From Salisediminibacterium beveridgei (GTDB lineage: Bacteria; Bacillota; Bacilli; Bacillales; Salisediminibacteriaceae): 64,000 bases of DNA. The stretch lies in assembly GCF_001721685.1 (NCBI RefSeq), contig NZ_CP012502.1, positions 3,224,001 through 3,288,000 on the forward strand. Reading direction: 5' to 3'. The notes under the pieces were generated by a model. The model searched no databases. It was not told the origin of the DNA and saw nothing but the letters and a program-made list of their open reading frames with translations. The position numbers were made by a program, and so were the translations under genes. Below are positions 10,271 through 17,106 of the stretch, in pieces. Within the stretch, counting starts at the first letter, position 1; each line of letters opens with the position of its first letter.

Positions 10271-10769
10271 GGGTCATCCCTCCAGTACGTCCCCAATTTT
10301 GTTTGAGTTTTTTCAGCGCCCTGTGATACGTCACATAGACCGATGTACGGTTCATGTTCAATACATCCGCCACTTCCGCGGTTGTCAATTCACTGATTCC
10401 CCGGAGCAGCATAACATCCCGCTGTTTTTCCGGCAGCTGATGAACCTGACCCATCAGTTCGTCGGCCGACTCCTTGGCAATGACTTGTTGTGTTGTATCC
10501 ATTGCCAATGAATCTGTGCGCTCGGCCAGGTCATCCTGAGCCAAAGGCAGATCTCGTCTACGTCGACTTTCATCGATCGCCACTCTGCGTGCGATGGTAA
10601 TCAGCCACGTCTTTTCAGATGAGCGCTTTTCGAAGTGCCCGATGGATCGAAGCGCCTTGATGAAAGTCTCTTGCACCAGATCTTCCACGTCACGCTGCCG
10701 CGTGTAATACACGAGGAAGTGGTACACATCATCGGCGTGATCGCGAAATAATTTTTCAATCTCAGTCAT
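10260..10769 (-). CDS. ECF RNA polymerase sigma factor (SigX/SigV-like)
   Basis: This 169-residue sigma-70 family protein has region 2 (FRDHADDVYHFLVYYT, then DVEDLVQETFIKALRSI) and region 4 (QLPEKQRDVMLLRGISELTTAEVADVLN) and nothing else, as in ECF sigmas. The ATG at 10769 has AGGAGG 8 nt upstream; the longer reading from 10934 would add 55 non-family residues. A TGTAAG-N17-CGTC element lies about 35 nt upstream and fits autoregulation. The downstream overlapping gene is the likely anti-sigma factor. Cell-envelope stress is the usual signal for this class; nothing here proves it. Confidence 0.92.
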   Translation of the reverse strand: MTEIEKLFRDHADDVYHFLVYYTRQRDVEDLVQETFIKALRSIGHFEKRSSEKTWLITIARRVAIDESRRRRDLPLAQDDLAERTDSLAMDTTQQVIAKESADELMGQVHQLPEKQRDVMLLRGISELTTAEVADVLNMNRTSVYVTYHRALKKLKQNWGRTGGMTRET

Positions 10770-10803
10770 GATCCTGCCCTCCTCATCTGCCTTCACTGCA
10801 TTA

Positions 10804-10830
10804 GACGAATCCGCTTCATTAAATCTTACA
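10804..10830 (-). promoter_or_regulatory. Candidate ECF (SigX-type) autoregulatory promoter
   Basis: On the minus strand TGTAAG (10825-10830), a 17-bp spacer and CGTC (10804-10807) match the TGTAAC-N17-CGWC pattern of SigX-type promoters with one mismatch. The predicted start lies about 28 nt before the sigma gene. Confidence 0.42.
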
Positions 10831-11225
10831 TGATTATTGAAATTTCTATGTATGTTCGGAGTATTTTGTCTCCGCGCTGCCGCCCATGCCGCTATGACCG
10901 ATCGGGTGACAGGTTGACGGTCGCCATTCGCCACTCAGGCCCATTTCCGTAATCAGTGACAGTTTGCGGGAAAATTCCTCTCTTTATTCTTCGGATTCCC
11001 TGTCACTCCAGCGTAAAAAAGGTTAAGTGGCCGATTCATCATTTTGTTCGGACACTCCAAACCAAAAAGCTGTTCAACGGCAGCACTCAAAATCCTTATA
11101 TGTCCATTTAAGTGCGATTTTATGCCACTTGCTTTGATTTCAGACCTGGGCGGCCATTTTCAGGCTGAAATATGCCACTCAGTCTCCGTTGAGGGATGTG
11201 AGTGACCGACATCTCTACCGAATGG
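10831..11225. other. Gene-free stretch between two minus-strand operons
   Basis: I find no reading frame with a ribosome site, no tRNA and no clear terminator in this nearly 400-bp stretch. It contains scattered GCCACTT/AAGTGGC words (near 11027 and 11125) but no convincing repeat. It may hold long upstream control sites for the sigma operon or decayed sequence. Confidence 0.4.
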
Positions 11226-11263
11226 AAAAAGCCGTCAGGAGTATCCTCACTCCTGGCGGCTTT
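11226..11263 (-). terminator. Intrinsic terminator overlapping the response-regulator stop
   Basis: On the minus strand the stem GCCGCCAGGA/TCCTGACGGC (one mismatch) is followed by TTTTT. Its 5' arm lies inside the last codons of the response regulator. It ends the metal/two-component operon. Confidence 0.78.
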
Positions 11264-11930
11264 CTGCCAGCCACTTATACCCTTTTCCCCAAACGGTCTT
11301 CAAATGATCATCCACCGGAAAACCGCTCCTCCGGACTTTTTCACGAAGGTTCCGGATATGTGTATCCACCGTGCGTCCTTCCGTATCCGAGCCGAGTCCC
11401 CAGGCGGTTTCGATGATTTCCTCTCTGGAAAAAGCCCGCCCCGGATGACGAAGAAACAGCCCGATGGTATCGAATTCCTTCGGTGTCAAAGCAATGGCTG
11501 TGTCTTCATAGGTGAGGGAGCGTTCCTGCCCGTTCCAGATCAGACCACAGCACTCCTCCACGTCCTGACGCTTCGAGCGCCGGAGCAGCGCTTCGATTCG
11601 GGCCAGGAGTTCATGTTCATCAAAGGGCTTTGTCAAATAATCATCCGCTCCGGTTTTCAGGCCCCGGACAACGTCCTCTTTCTCATCTCGCGCCGTCAAC
11701 ATGATCACCGGAATATCCGAAAAGCTGCGTACTTCTTTGCAGACTTCCCAGCCGTCCATATCCGGCATCATGATGTCCAGAATCACCAGATCCACCGGTT
11801 CATCCGCAATCCGCTCCACGGCATCAGCACCCGAGGTTTCTTTCAGTACCTGATGACCATAAGGTTTGAGGTACAACGCAATCAAATCAAGCATCCGTGC
11901 TTCGTCATCCACGATCAGAATTTTTGCCAT
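11247..11930 (-). CDS. OmpR-family response regulator
   Basis: This 227-residue protein has a receiver domain (ILIVDDEARML; phospho-acceptor Asp in LVILDIMMPDMDGWE, about residue 52; Lys in LTKPF) and a winged-helix output domain (ALTPKEFDTIGLFLRHPG, TVDTHIRNLREKVR). The ATG follows GGGAGG. It overlaps the histidine kinase gene by 26 nt and is the last gene of a five-gene operon with two SHOCT proteins and a Met/His-rich secreted protein. Targets are unknown; control of its own operon is likely. Confidence 0.93.
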   Translation of the reverse strand: MAKILIVDDEARMLDLIALYLKPYGHQVLKETSGADAVERIADEPVDLVILDIMMPDMDGWEVCKEVRSFSDIPVIMLTARDEKEDVVRGLKTGADDYLTKPFDEHELLARIEALLRRSKRQDVEECCGLIWNGQERSLTYEDTAIALTPKEFDTIGLFLRHPGRAFSREEIIETAWGLGSDTEGRTVDTHIRNLREKVRRSGFPVDDHLKTVWGKGYKWLAESRQE

Positions 11931-13314
11931 TTCTTTTCCTCCCTTCCGGCATTGTTACCGTGAGAACCGTACCTTGATTGACTTCACTGTGGATCGCGAT
12001 CGACCAGCCGTGACGATCGATGATGGATTTAACAATCGATAAACCGATCCCGCTGCCGCCTTTCGCTCTTGATCGGGATTTGTCCACCCTGTACAACCGG
12101 TCAAACACATAGGGCAGGTGATGTTTTGCCATGCCGATCCCCTCATCGCTCACACTCAGCTGAATCCTGTTCTCGGTGTCACGCCTAGCTTCAACGGTAA
12201 CCGTCGTGTCTGTTTCGGAATAGCGCACCGCATTATCCAGGAGGTTTCTGAGCACCTGGGTCAGGCGGTCAAGGTCTGCGCGCGTCCATAGTCCTTCTTC
12301 CACATGAGTGACCAGGCTGATCTCCTTTTCACGGAGCACACCTCTTGCCTCCTCGCAGAAATTCGTCAAAAAGCCGCTCAGATCCACATCATCCATCTCG
12401 ACAGTAAATTCATTCGAATCAAGCTTCGCCAGATCAAACAGTTCTCCCACAAGCCGGGACAGTGAGGCGGCTTCCTCTTCGATAATGCCAATGTAGCGGA
12501 GCCGGTCCGTTTCGGATGTCTCCGGCTTTCGGGCGATATCCGCGTAGCCTTTCACGTAAGTCAGGGGCGTTTTCAACTCATGGGCAATCCCGGCGAGGAA
12601 TTCATTGCGGTCTTTTTTCAATTTCTCCAGATCCTGCGCCAGCCGTCGGATCGCCATCTCCAGTTCACCCAGTTCATCCTGGCCTTCGTAACCGAGTGTC
12701 ACATGCATTTCGCCTCTGGCCAGCTGATCCGTTGCCGTTTTCATTCTTCTCAAAGGAACGGAGATCACCCGGCTCAGGAAATAGACCGTCACCACGGAAA
12801 GGGCGATTGCCAATAAGCCGCCGATGACAAACTGAACCGTCAGCTGATCGATGGTACCGGCAATCTGATCGGATGGAGCGAGCATGAATACATAGCCGGC
12901 TGTTTCTTCGTCCACTGAAATCAGCGCAGCAGAAGCAATCTCCTCTTCCCCCTGCCAGTTATCCTCTATCATCAACGATCCCTGGTTTTCATCAGGAAGC
13001 TGAAAGGCCACCACGGTTTCTTCAAGGGCTTCCGACGGATCCATACTGGAAGCCAGAATCTGTTTCTCGCCATCTGTGATCACCACGTCTTCTGCGGTAC
13101 TTTGCTCCATCAACACGACGTGGGACATGGTCATGTCACTGAAGTCCAGCGCCAATGCTTCCGCATGACTTTCCGTCTGCTGCACCAGCCGGTTGAAGAC
13201 TTCGTCCACCCGGTCATCGGCAAGGGTCCAATAGAGAGCAAAATAAAGGACCGACTGAATCATCACCATGAACACGAGAAAGAGGAGACCGATTTTCACA
13301 GATAGTCTGCTCAT
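11905..13314 (-). CDS. Sensor histidine kinase (EnvZ/BaeS architecture)
   Basis: This 469-residue kinase has membrane segments near 8-30 and 163-185 that flank an acidic outer sensor domain of about 130 residues. A HAMP linker, a HisKA domain (AGIAHELKTPLTYVKGYAD, His near 246) and an ATPase domain (RNLLDNAVRYSE, VSDEGIGM, GGSGIGLSIVKS) follow. Its start overlaps the stop of the SHOCT gene at 13311 (ATGA), and its end overlaps the response regulator. The acidic sensor domain and the Met/His-rich partner suggest a metal or envelope signal; this is inferred. Confidence 0.93.
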   Translation of the reverse strand: MSRLSVKIGLLFLVFMVMIQSVLYFALYWTLADDRVDEVFNRLVQQTESHAEALALDFSDMTMSHVVLMEQSTAEDVVITDGEKQILASSMDPSEALEETVVAFQLPDENQGSLMIEDNWQGEEEIASAALISVDEETAGYVFMLAPSDQIAGTIDQLTVQFVIGGLLAIALSVVTVYFLSRVISVPLRRMKTATDQLARGEMHVTLGYEGQDELGELEMAIRRLAQDLEKLKKDRNEFLAGIAHELKTPLTYVKGYADIARKPETSETDRLRYIGIIEEEAASLSRLVGELFDLAKLDSNEFTVEMDDVDLSGFLTNFCEEARGVLREKEISLVTHVEEGLWTRADLDRLTQVLRNLLDNAVRYSETDTTVTVEARRDTENRIQLSVSDEGIGMAKHHLPYVFDRLYRVDKSRSRAKGGSGIGLSIVKSIIDRHGWSIAIHSEVNQGTVLTVTMPEGRKRNGKNSDRG

Positions 13315-13559
13315 CGCCGGTCCCGCCGCTCGCTGTCGAGAATTTTCGCTTTCAAACGATCATAATCCTCTTCGCTGATTTCTCCTCTGGCCAACTGCTC
13401 ATTTAAGAGATCAATCGCCGACTTCCCCCGCTTTGTACCCCCGGTGAAATAACGGATTAACAAAACCGCAATCACAACCAGGACGATCAGATAAATCAGC
13501 ATAAACAAAGGCATCCAGCCAAAACCGAAACCCCCGCCGTTTCCCATCATATGCATCAT
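13311..13559 (-). CDS. Small SHOCT-domain membrane protein 1
   Basis: This 82-residue protein starts with a Met/His/Gly stretch (MMHMMGNGGGFGFG), has one membrane helix (about 18-38) and ends with a SHOCT domain (IDLLNEQLARGEISEEDYDRL). SHOCT domains are short C-terminal oligomerisation modules. It has a good AAGGGG ribosome site and overlaps the kinase gene. It is a paralogue of the protein at 13647. The Met/His start is compatible with binding Cu(I) or another soft metal outside the membrane. Confidence 0.85.
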   Translation of the reverse strand: MMHMMGNGGGFGFGWMPLFMLIYLIVLVVIAVLLIRYFTGGTKRGKSAIDLLNEQLARGEISEEDYDRLKAKILDSERRDRR

Positions 13560-13646
13560 CTCAACCCCTTTATATCCAGCTCTCGTTTACTATATGAATA
13601 AGACACAGCCCGTGTTCCTTTTTGTGGCTGTGCCTCGAGTATACCA

Positions 13647-13889
13647 TCAGCGATCTTGAATCGCTCTTTTTTTCCGGTTATATTCCTCTTCTTCGATCTC
13701 ACCCTTGGCATAGCGGGCATCGAGAATCTTCAGCGCATCGTCTGCCACATCGGACGGCGACGACCGGCGATTTCCCGTGACGAGCTTATAAATGACGTAG
13801 ATGATCAGGATGACCAATGCGATTTGCAAGAATGACCAGAGCCAGCCGCCACCCATCAGGAAGTTCCCAGTATTATAGCCGTGCATCAT
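13647..13889 (-). CDS. Small SHOCT-domain membrane protein 2
   Basis: This 80-residue protein has an MMHGYNTGNFLMGGG start, one membrane helix (about 18-38) and a C-terminal SHOCT domain (LKILDARYAKGEIEEEEYNRKK). Its start overlaps the stop of the Met/His-rich gene (TGATG), so the two are translationally coupled. It shares architecture and about a third of its residues with the SHOCT protein at 13311, and a short gap of 87 bp separates them. The function is unknown; it probably associates with the kinase. Confidence 0.85.
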   Translation of the reverse strand: MMHGYNTGNFLMGGGWLWSFLQIALVILIIYVIYKLVTGNRRSSPSDVADDALKILDARYAKGEIEEEEYNRKKRAIQDR

Positions 13890-14347
13890 CGCGCATCATC
13901 GCCATCAAAGGCATCGTTTTCACCCGGGAAACCGCTGTTCTCTGACGAACCGTGGCAAGGGAAGGACCCTTCGTTCTCTTCCATCCACTCAATCATTTCC
14001 TCGTGGCGTTCTTTTGAAAAGCCACCCATACCCATACCTCTGCGGTGGAACTGGGTTCCTTCAAAGCCGCGTTCCTCATAAAATTCTTCCAGTTCTTCTT
14101 CAGACAAGCCCATCATACCAGATCCCATCATGCCGTTCCTGCCATGCATACCGAAACCTTCACCATTGGAACCACGGTTTTCGAAGAATTCCTGACGTTC
14201 CTCGTCGCTCAGATCGCCTCCAGGGAATCCGTTCATGCCGCTTCCCGGACCAAATGCGCCAGCGGGACCGGTGATAAGTGTACCGATCAGTACCCCCAGT
14301 GCCAGTAAGCCTGTGACCATCAACCAGATAGTTCTTTTGTTATTCAT
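13886..14347 (-). CDS. Secreted or anchored Met/His/Gly-rich acidic protein
   Basis: This 153-residue protein has an N-terminal hydrophobic segment (about 7-28) that can serve as a signal or anchor. A low-complexity acidic region follows with repeats such as GRNGMMGSGMMG and two LSxEExExFxExRG units (about residues 46-60 and 79-95). It has many Met and His and one Cys (FPCHGSS). I recognise no catalytic family; YckD-like small proteins are a loose comparison. As the first gene of the SHOCT/two-component operon it may bind metal outside the cell. The start has GGAGAGGG upstream. Confidence 0.72.
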   Translation of the reverse strand: MNNKRTIWLMVTGLLALGVLIGTLITGPAGAFGPGSGMNGFPGGDLSDEERQEFFENRGSNGEGFGMHGRNGMMGSGMMGLSEEELEEFYEERGFEGTQFHRRGMGMGGFSKERHEEMIEWMEENEGSFPCHGSSENSGFPGENDAFDGDDAR

Positions 14348-14367
14348 TCAAACCCTCTCCTCTCATC

Positions 14368-14403
14368 TCTTGATACCCTTATCTTACGGTTCAAATATCA
14401 AGA
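14368..14403. promoter_or_regulatory. Inverted repeat upstream of the Met/His-rich operon
   Basis: TCTTGATA (14368-14375) and TATCAAGA (14396-14403) form perfect 8-bp arms 20 nt apart, 21 bp before the first gene. This could be a response-regulator site. It is called from symmetry alone. Confidence 0.3.
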
Positions 14404-14427
14404 AACTATGGAGATCGAAGTGACATC

Positions 14428-14467
14428 AAAAAAAGATTCCGACAAACTGAAGGCTCACTCCAGTTTG
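14428..14467 (-). terminator. Probable terminator of the rpiR-like gene
   Basis: On the minus strand CAAACTG/CAGTTTG forms a short stem overlapping the stop codon. A run of seven T follows about 8 nt later. The spacing to the T-run is longer than usual. Confidence 0.45.
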
Positions 14468-15180
14468 TTCGCATGAATCAGACGGGCGATCTCCTCGAGT
14501 ATATAGACCACCGGAATTTGTGTGGTAATGTTCGACCCGGCAAAATGCTGTTCGGTAATGTAGTAGGAGATATTGACATCCGCCATTCTTGCAAGCGAGG
14601 ACTGGCGATTGTTTGTGATCGAGAGAAGACGGCTTTTTTTCTCTTTCAGTTTTTGCCCGTGTGTCATGGTGAATTCATTCTCCCCGGACACAGACAAGGC
14701 AATGGTCACACTGTTGTCCAAGTCCTCATGAACCGGCATATACCAGTCGCGCAAAAACACCGAAAACGTCCCGAGACTTGAAAAATAACGGGCGCCGTAT
14801 TCCGCGAGTGTTCCGGAACTCCCTATACCAACGAAAAAAACACGGTCCGCTTCACTGACCAGAGCTGCAGCTTCTTCAAGCTGCTCGTGAAACTGTTCGT
14901 TTTCTGTCCGCTCAAAAAATTCTGTCAGCACATGGCGCCCCCCTTTGATTGCAGGCCTTTCTCCTTCATCGAGCATCATTTTCAGTTTCACCTTAAATTC
15001 CGAAAACCCCTCACAATCAAGCTTTCGGCAAAAGCGCATGATCGTTGACGTCGATACATGCGCTTCATTCGCCAGGTCACGGATGCGCATGTAGACGACT
15101 TTTTCTTTATTGGCAATGACGTATTGATATAAACCCATTTCCAACTCGTTAAACGATTTGATCACTTCAGTAGTAAACAT
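14455..15180 (-). CDS. RpiR-family transcriptional regulator
   Basis: This 241-residue regulator has an N-terminal HTH (RIRDLANEAHVSTSTIMRFCRKL, residues 32-54) and a C-terminal SIS domain (VFFVGIGSSGTLAEYGARYF, about 115-134) that binds phosphosugars. It is divergent from the orphan binding protein at 15515 and the GH4 6-phospho-beta-glucosidase, so a 6-phospho-glucoside or glucose 6-phosphate is the likely effector. A 14-base motif AAGAAACGCTGTGT lies upstream of it and recurs inverted before the GH4 gene; it is a good operator candidate. Confidence 0.9.
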   Translation of the reverse strand: MFTTEVIKSFNELEMGLYQYVIANKEKVVYMRIRDLANEAHVSTSTIMRFCRKLDCEGFSEFKVKLKMMLDEGERPAIKGGRHVLTEFFERTENEQFHEQLEEAAALVSEADRVFFVGIGSSGTLAEYGARYFSSLGTFSVFLRDWYMPVHEDLDNSVTIALSVSGENEFTMTHGQKLKEKKSRLLSITNNRQSSLARMADVNISYYITEQHFAGSNITTQIPVVYILEEIARLIHANKLE

Positions 15181-15259
15181 CGTACCAGCCCCTTATCCTC
15201 TTCCCATTGATGGATGAATGCAACAACCCGTTTGCTTCTGCTCTTAGTATAACGCAATC

Positions 15260-15273
15260 AAGAAACGCTGTGT
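15260..15273. promoter_or_regulatory. Candidate RpiR-family operator, copy 1
   Basis: AAGAAACGCTGTGT lies 80 bp upstream of the rpiR-like gene. The exact reverse complement is found at 16967-16980. Identity over 14 bp in two intergenic regions of one locus suggests a shared regulator site. Confidence 0.5.
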
Positions 15274-15372
15274 TCCACATTTGAAACATGTGCTTTTTGC
15301 CGGTATACGCATCCGAATCGTTAAAACCACTGTTTATCTTCGGGACTTCATAATACACTGATGCACATAGTA

Positions 15373-15386
15373 CTAAAGCGCTTTCG
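15373..15386. promoter_or_regulatory. LacI-type operator or cre-like site E upstream of the orphan binding protein
   Basis: CTAAAGCGCTTTCG differs from operators A and B in two bases. It also resembles a catabolite-responsive element core (AAAGCGCTTT). It may bind the LacI protein of the first locus, CcpA, or both. Confidence 0.5.
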
Positions 15387-15514
15387 TGAATGGCCCGTCT
15401 CTTGGAAAGGGTCCCTTCATCCCGAAGTGATCAGTCGAAGGACTATCACACACATGTGCAATGATTCCTTACCGTTCCATTGAAAAACAGACATTTTTAA
15501 AAGGAGAGATGATC

Positions 15515-16846
15515 ATGAGAAGAACGCACGTGCTTTCAATCTTACTTATCGGAACAATCGGTCTTGCAGGCTGCAACGGCAATCTGCAAAACAACGAACA
15601 TCCAGCTGGCAATCAGACAAATGGCAATGGCAGCGACAATGAGAATGGGTCTGATCTGGAAACCTTCGGCGACAGCGACCCGGAAGTCGAGCTCTCATTT
15701 TGGTTATTTGGTGCCAATTATGACTCGCTCGTCGAGGAATATGTGGAGGAGAACCCGAATATCGCCATTAACATCCAGCAAATCGATATGGGCGATCACC
15801 ATAACAATCTGTTCACCTCCCTGTCTGCCGGAAGCGGCGCACCAGATATGGCTGCCATCGAAGTTTCCGAAATCGATACGTACAAAACGGCAGAAGATCA
15901 ATTTGTGAATTTATATGACCTCGGCGCAGAAGAAATCGAAGACGATTACCTGAATTGGGTATGGGATATCGGCACAAGCGTGGATGGTGACTTTTTATTC
16001 GGGATCCCGACCGATATCGGTCCAACCGTAATGTATTACCGAGCCGACGTGTTTGAAGAAGCCGGATTACCAACAGAACCGGAAGAAGTGGAAGAGCTCA
16101 TTCAGACGTGGGAAGATTATGGTGAGGCTGCCGAGCAAATTCTAGAAGAGACCGGCAAACCGATATCCGATAATCCGGAAATGGTCTATAACGCGAAACG
16201 TGACCAGTCACCGGAACAGTATTTCAATGAGAATGACGAGTTGATTATCGACGAAGCCCCTTACGTTAAAGATGCCTTTTATGATACAGCTGAATGGATC
16301 GAAAAGGATTACATCATTAACCATGGCATGTGGTCGCCTGAATGGGGCAGTGCCATGTCAGATGGCAGTTACGCCACGCTCCTCGGTCCTGCCTGGATGA
16401 GGGATACCATCAAAGACAATGCACCGGACGAAACGAACTGGCGCATTGCGCAAATGCCAGGAGGCGCCGGTAACTGGGGCGGGTCGTGGGTCACGATTCC
16501 GGAACAGTCCGATCATCCGGAAGAAGCCTATGAATTTCTGAAATGGCTCCTCGCTCCTGAACAGCAGATGAGATCATTCGAAGAACGGGGCATGTTCCCA
16601 TCGACCCCTGATGTGTACGAAAAAGAGGCATTCGTGACGATCACCGATGATTATTACGGCGGTCAAAATGTCGGTGAAATCTTCGCAGAAGCCGCACTGG
16701 ATGTGCAGCATGTCCATAAAGGGGCTCAATACGGCGATGTCAACGCTGAAATTGTCAGCGGCCTTGATAATGTGTATGACGGTACCGATCCGGATGAAGA
16801 ATGGGAAGATATTCTCAATCGGGTTGATCAGCGCATCTCCAGATAA
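15515..16846 (+). CDS. Orphan ABC sugar-binding lipoprotein, paralogue of the protein at 3427
   Basis: This 443-residue lipoprotein has a signal ending IGLAGCNG and an acidic/Asn-rich linker. Its solute-binding domain shares long identical stretches with the protein at 3427 (WLFGA, GDHHNNLFTSLSAGSGAPD, the C-terminal EEWEDILNRVDQRISR). The ATG at 15515 is chosen because AGGAG lies 8 nt upstream. No permease or ATPase gene is next to it, so it probably hands its sugar to the permeases at 1454-3267. It lies between the divergent rpiR-like gene and the GH4 gene, with operator-like motifs on both sides, and ends at a terminator. Confidence 0.9.
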   Translation: MRRTHVLSILLIGTIGLAGCNGNLQNNEHPAGNQTNGNGSDNENGSDLETFGDSDPEVELSFWLFGANYDSLVEEYVEENPNIAINIQQIDMGDHHNNLFTSLSAGSGAPDMAAIEVSEIDTYKTAEDQFVNLYDLGAEEIEDDYLNWVWDIGTSVDGDFLFGIPTDIGPTVMYYRADVFEEAGLPTEPEEVEELIQTWEDYGEAAEQILEETGKPISDNPEMVYNAKRDQSPEQYFNENDELIIDEAPYVKDAFYDTAEWIEKDYIINHGMWSPEWGSAMSDGSYATLLGPAWMRDTIKDNAPDETNWRIAQMPGGAGNWGGSWVTIPEQSDHPEEAYEFLKWLLAPEQQMRSFEERGMFPSTPDVYEKEAFVTITDDYYGGQNVGEIFAEAALDVQHVHKGAQYGDVNAEIVSGLDNVYDGTDPDEEWEDILNRVDQRISR

Positions 16847-16891
16847 CCGTTTCAGATGAACCAATACACGCTTTGACAGTCATGATGATGA

Positions 16892-16919
16892 GGCCGGGGT
16901 CCCCCTCCCCGGTTCTTTT
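16892..16919 (+). terminator. Terminator of the orphan binding-protein gene
   Basis: CCGGGG/CCCCGG stem with a C-rich loop followed by TTCTTTT. Confidence 0.72.
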
Positions 16920-16966
16920 CGCTATTACAGGGCACCCATGCCCTTGCACCAATCTTTTTCTCTGAC

Positions 16967-16980
16967 ACACAGCGTTTCTT
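16967..16980. promoter_or_regulatory. Candidate RpiR-family operator, copy 2
   Basis: ACACAGCGTTTCTT is the exact reverse complement of the motif at 15260. A further GAAACGCT at 17006-17013 makes an inverted pair with the AGCGTTTC inside this site, 27 bp apart, upstream of the GH4 gene. Confidence 0.5.
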
Positions 16981-17106
16981 TTCAAAAACAAATGCTTTTT
17001 TCTGGGAAACGCTCCGGAATCACTTGGCGTACTGTTTCACGCAGCTGTTTCGTACTATACTGAAGCTACATTCGAACAGTCGAATGGATCAAGGAGTGGA
17101 TGCAAT

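Noticed and set aside
15373..15386. Calling CTAAAGCGCTTTCG a plain CcpA cre site
   Set aside because: It resembles a cre core, but it is only two bases from the local LacI operators. I kept it as an operator with cre as the alternative.
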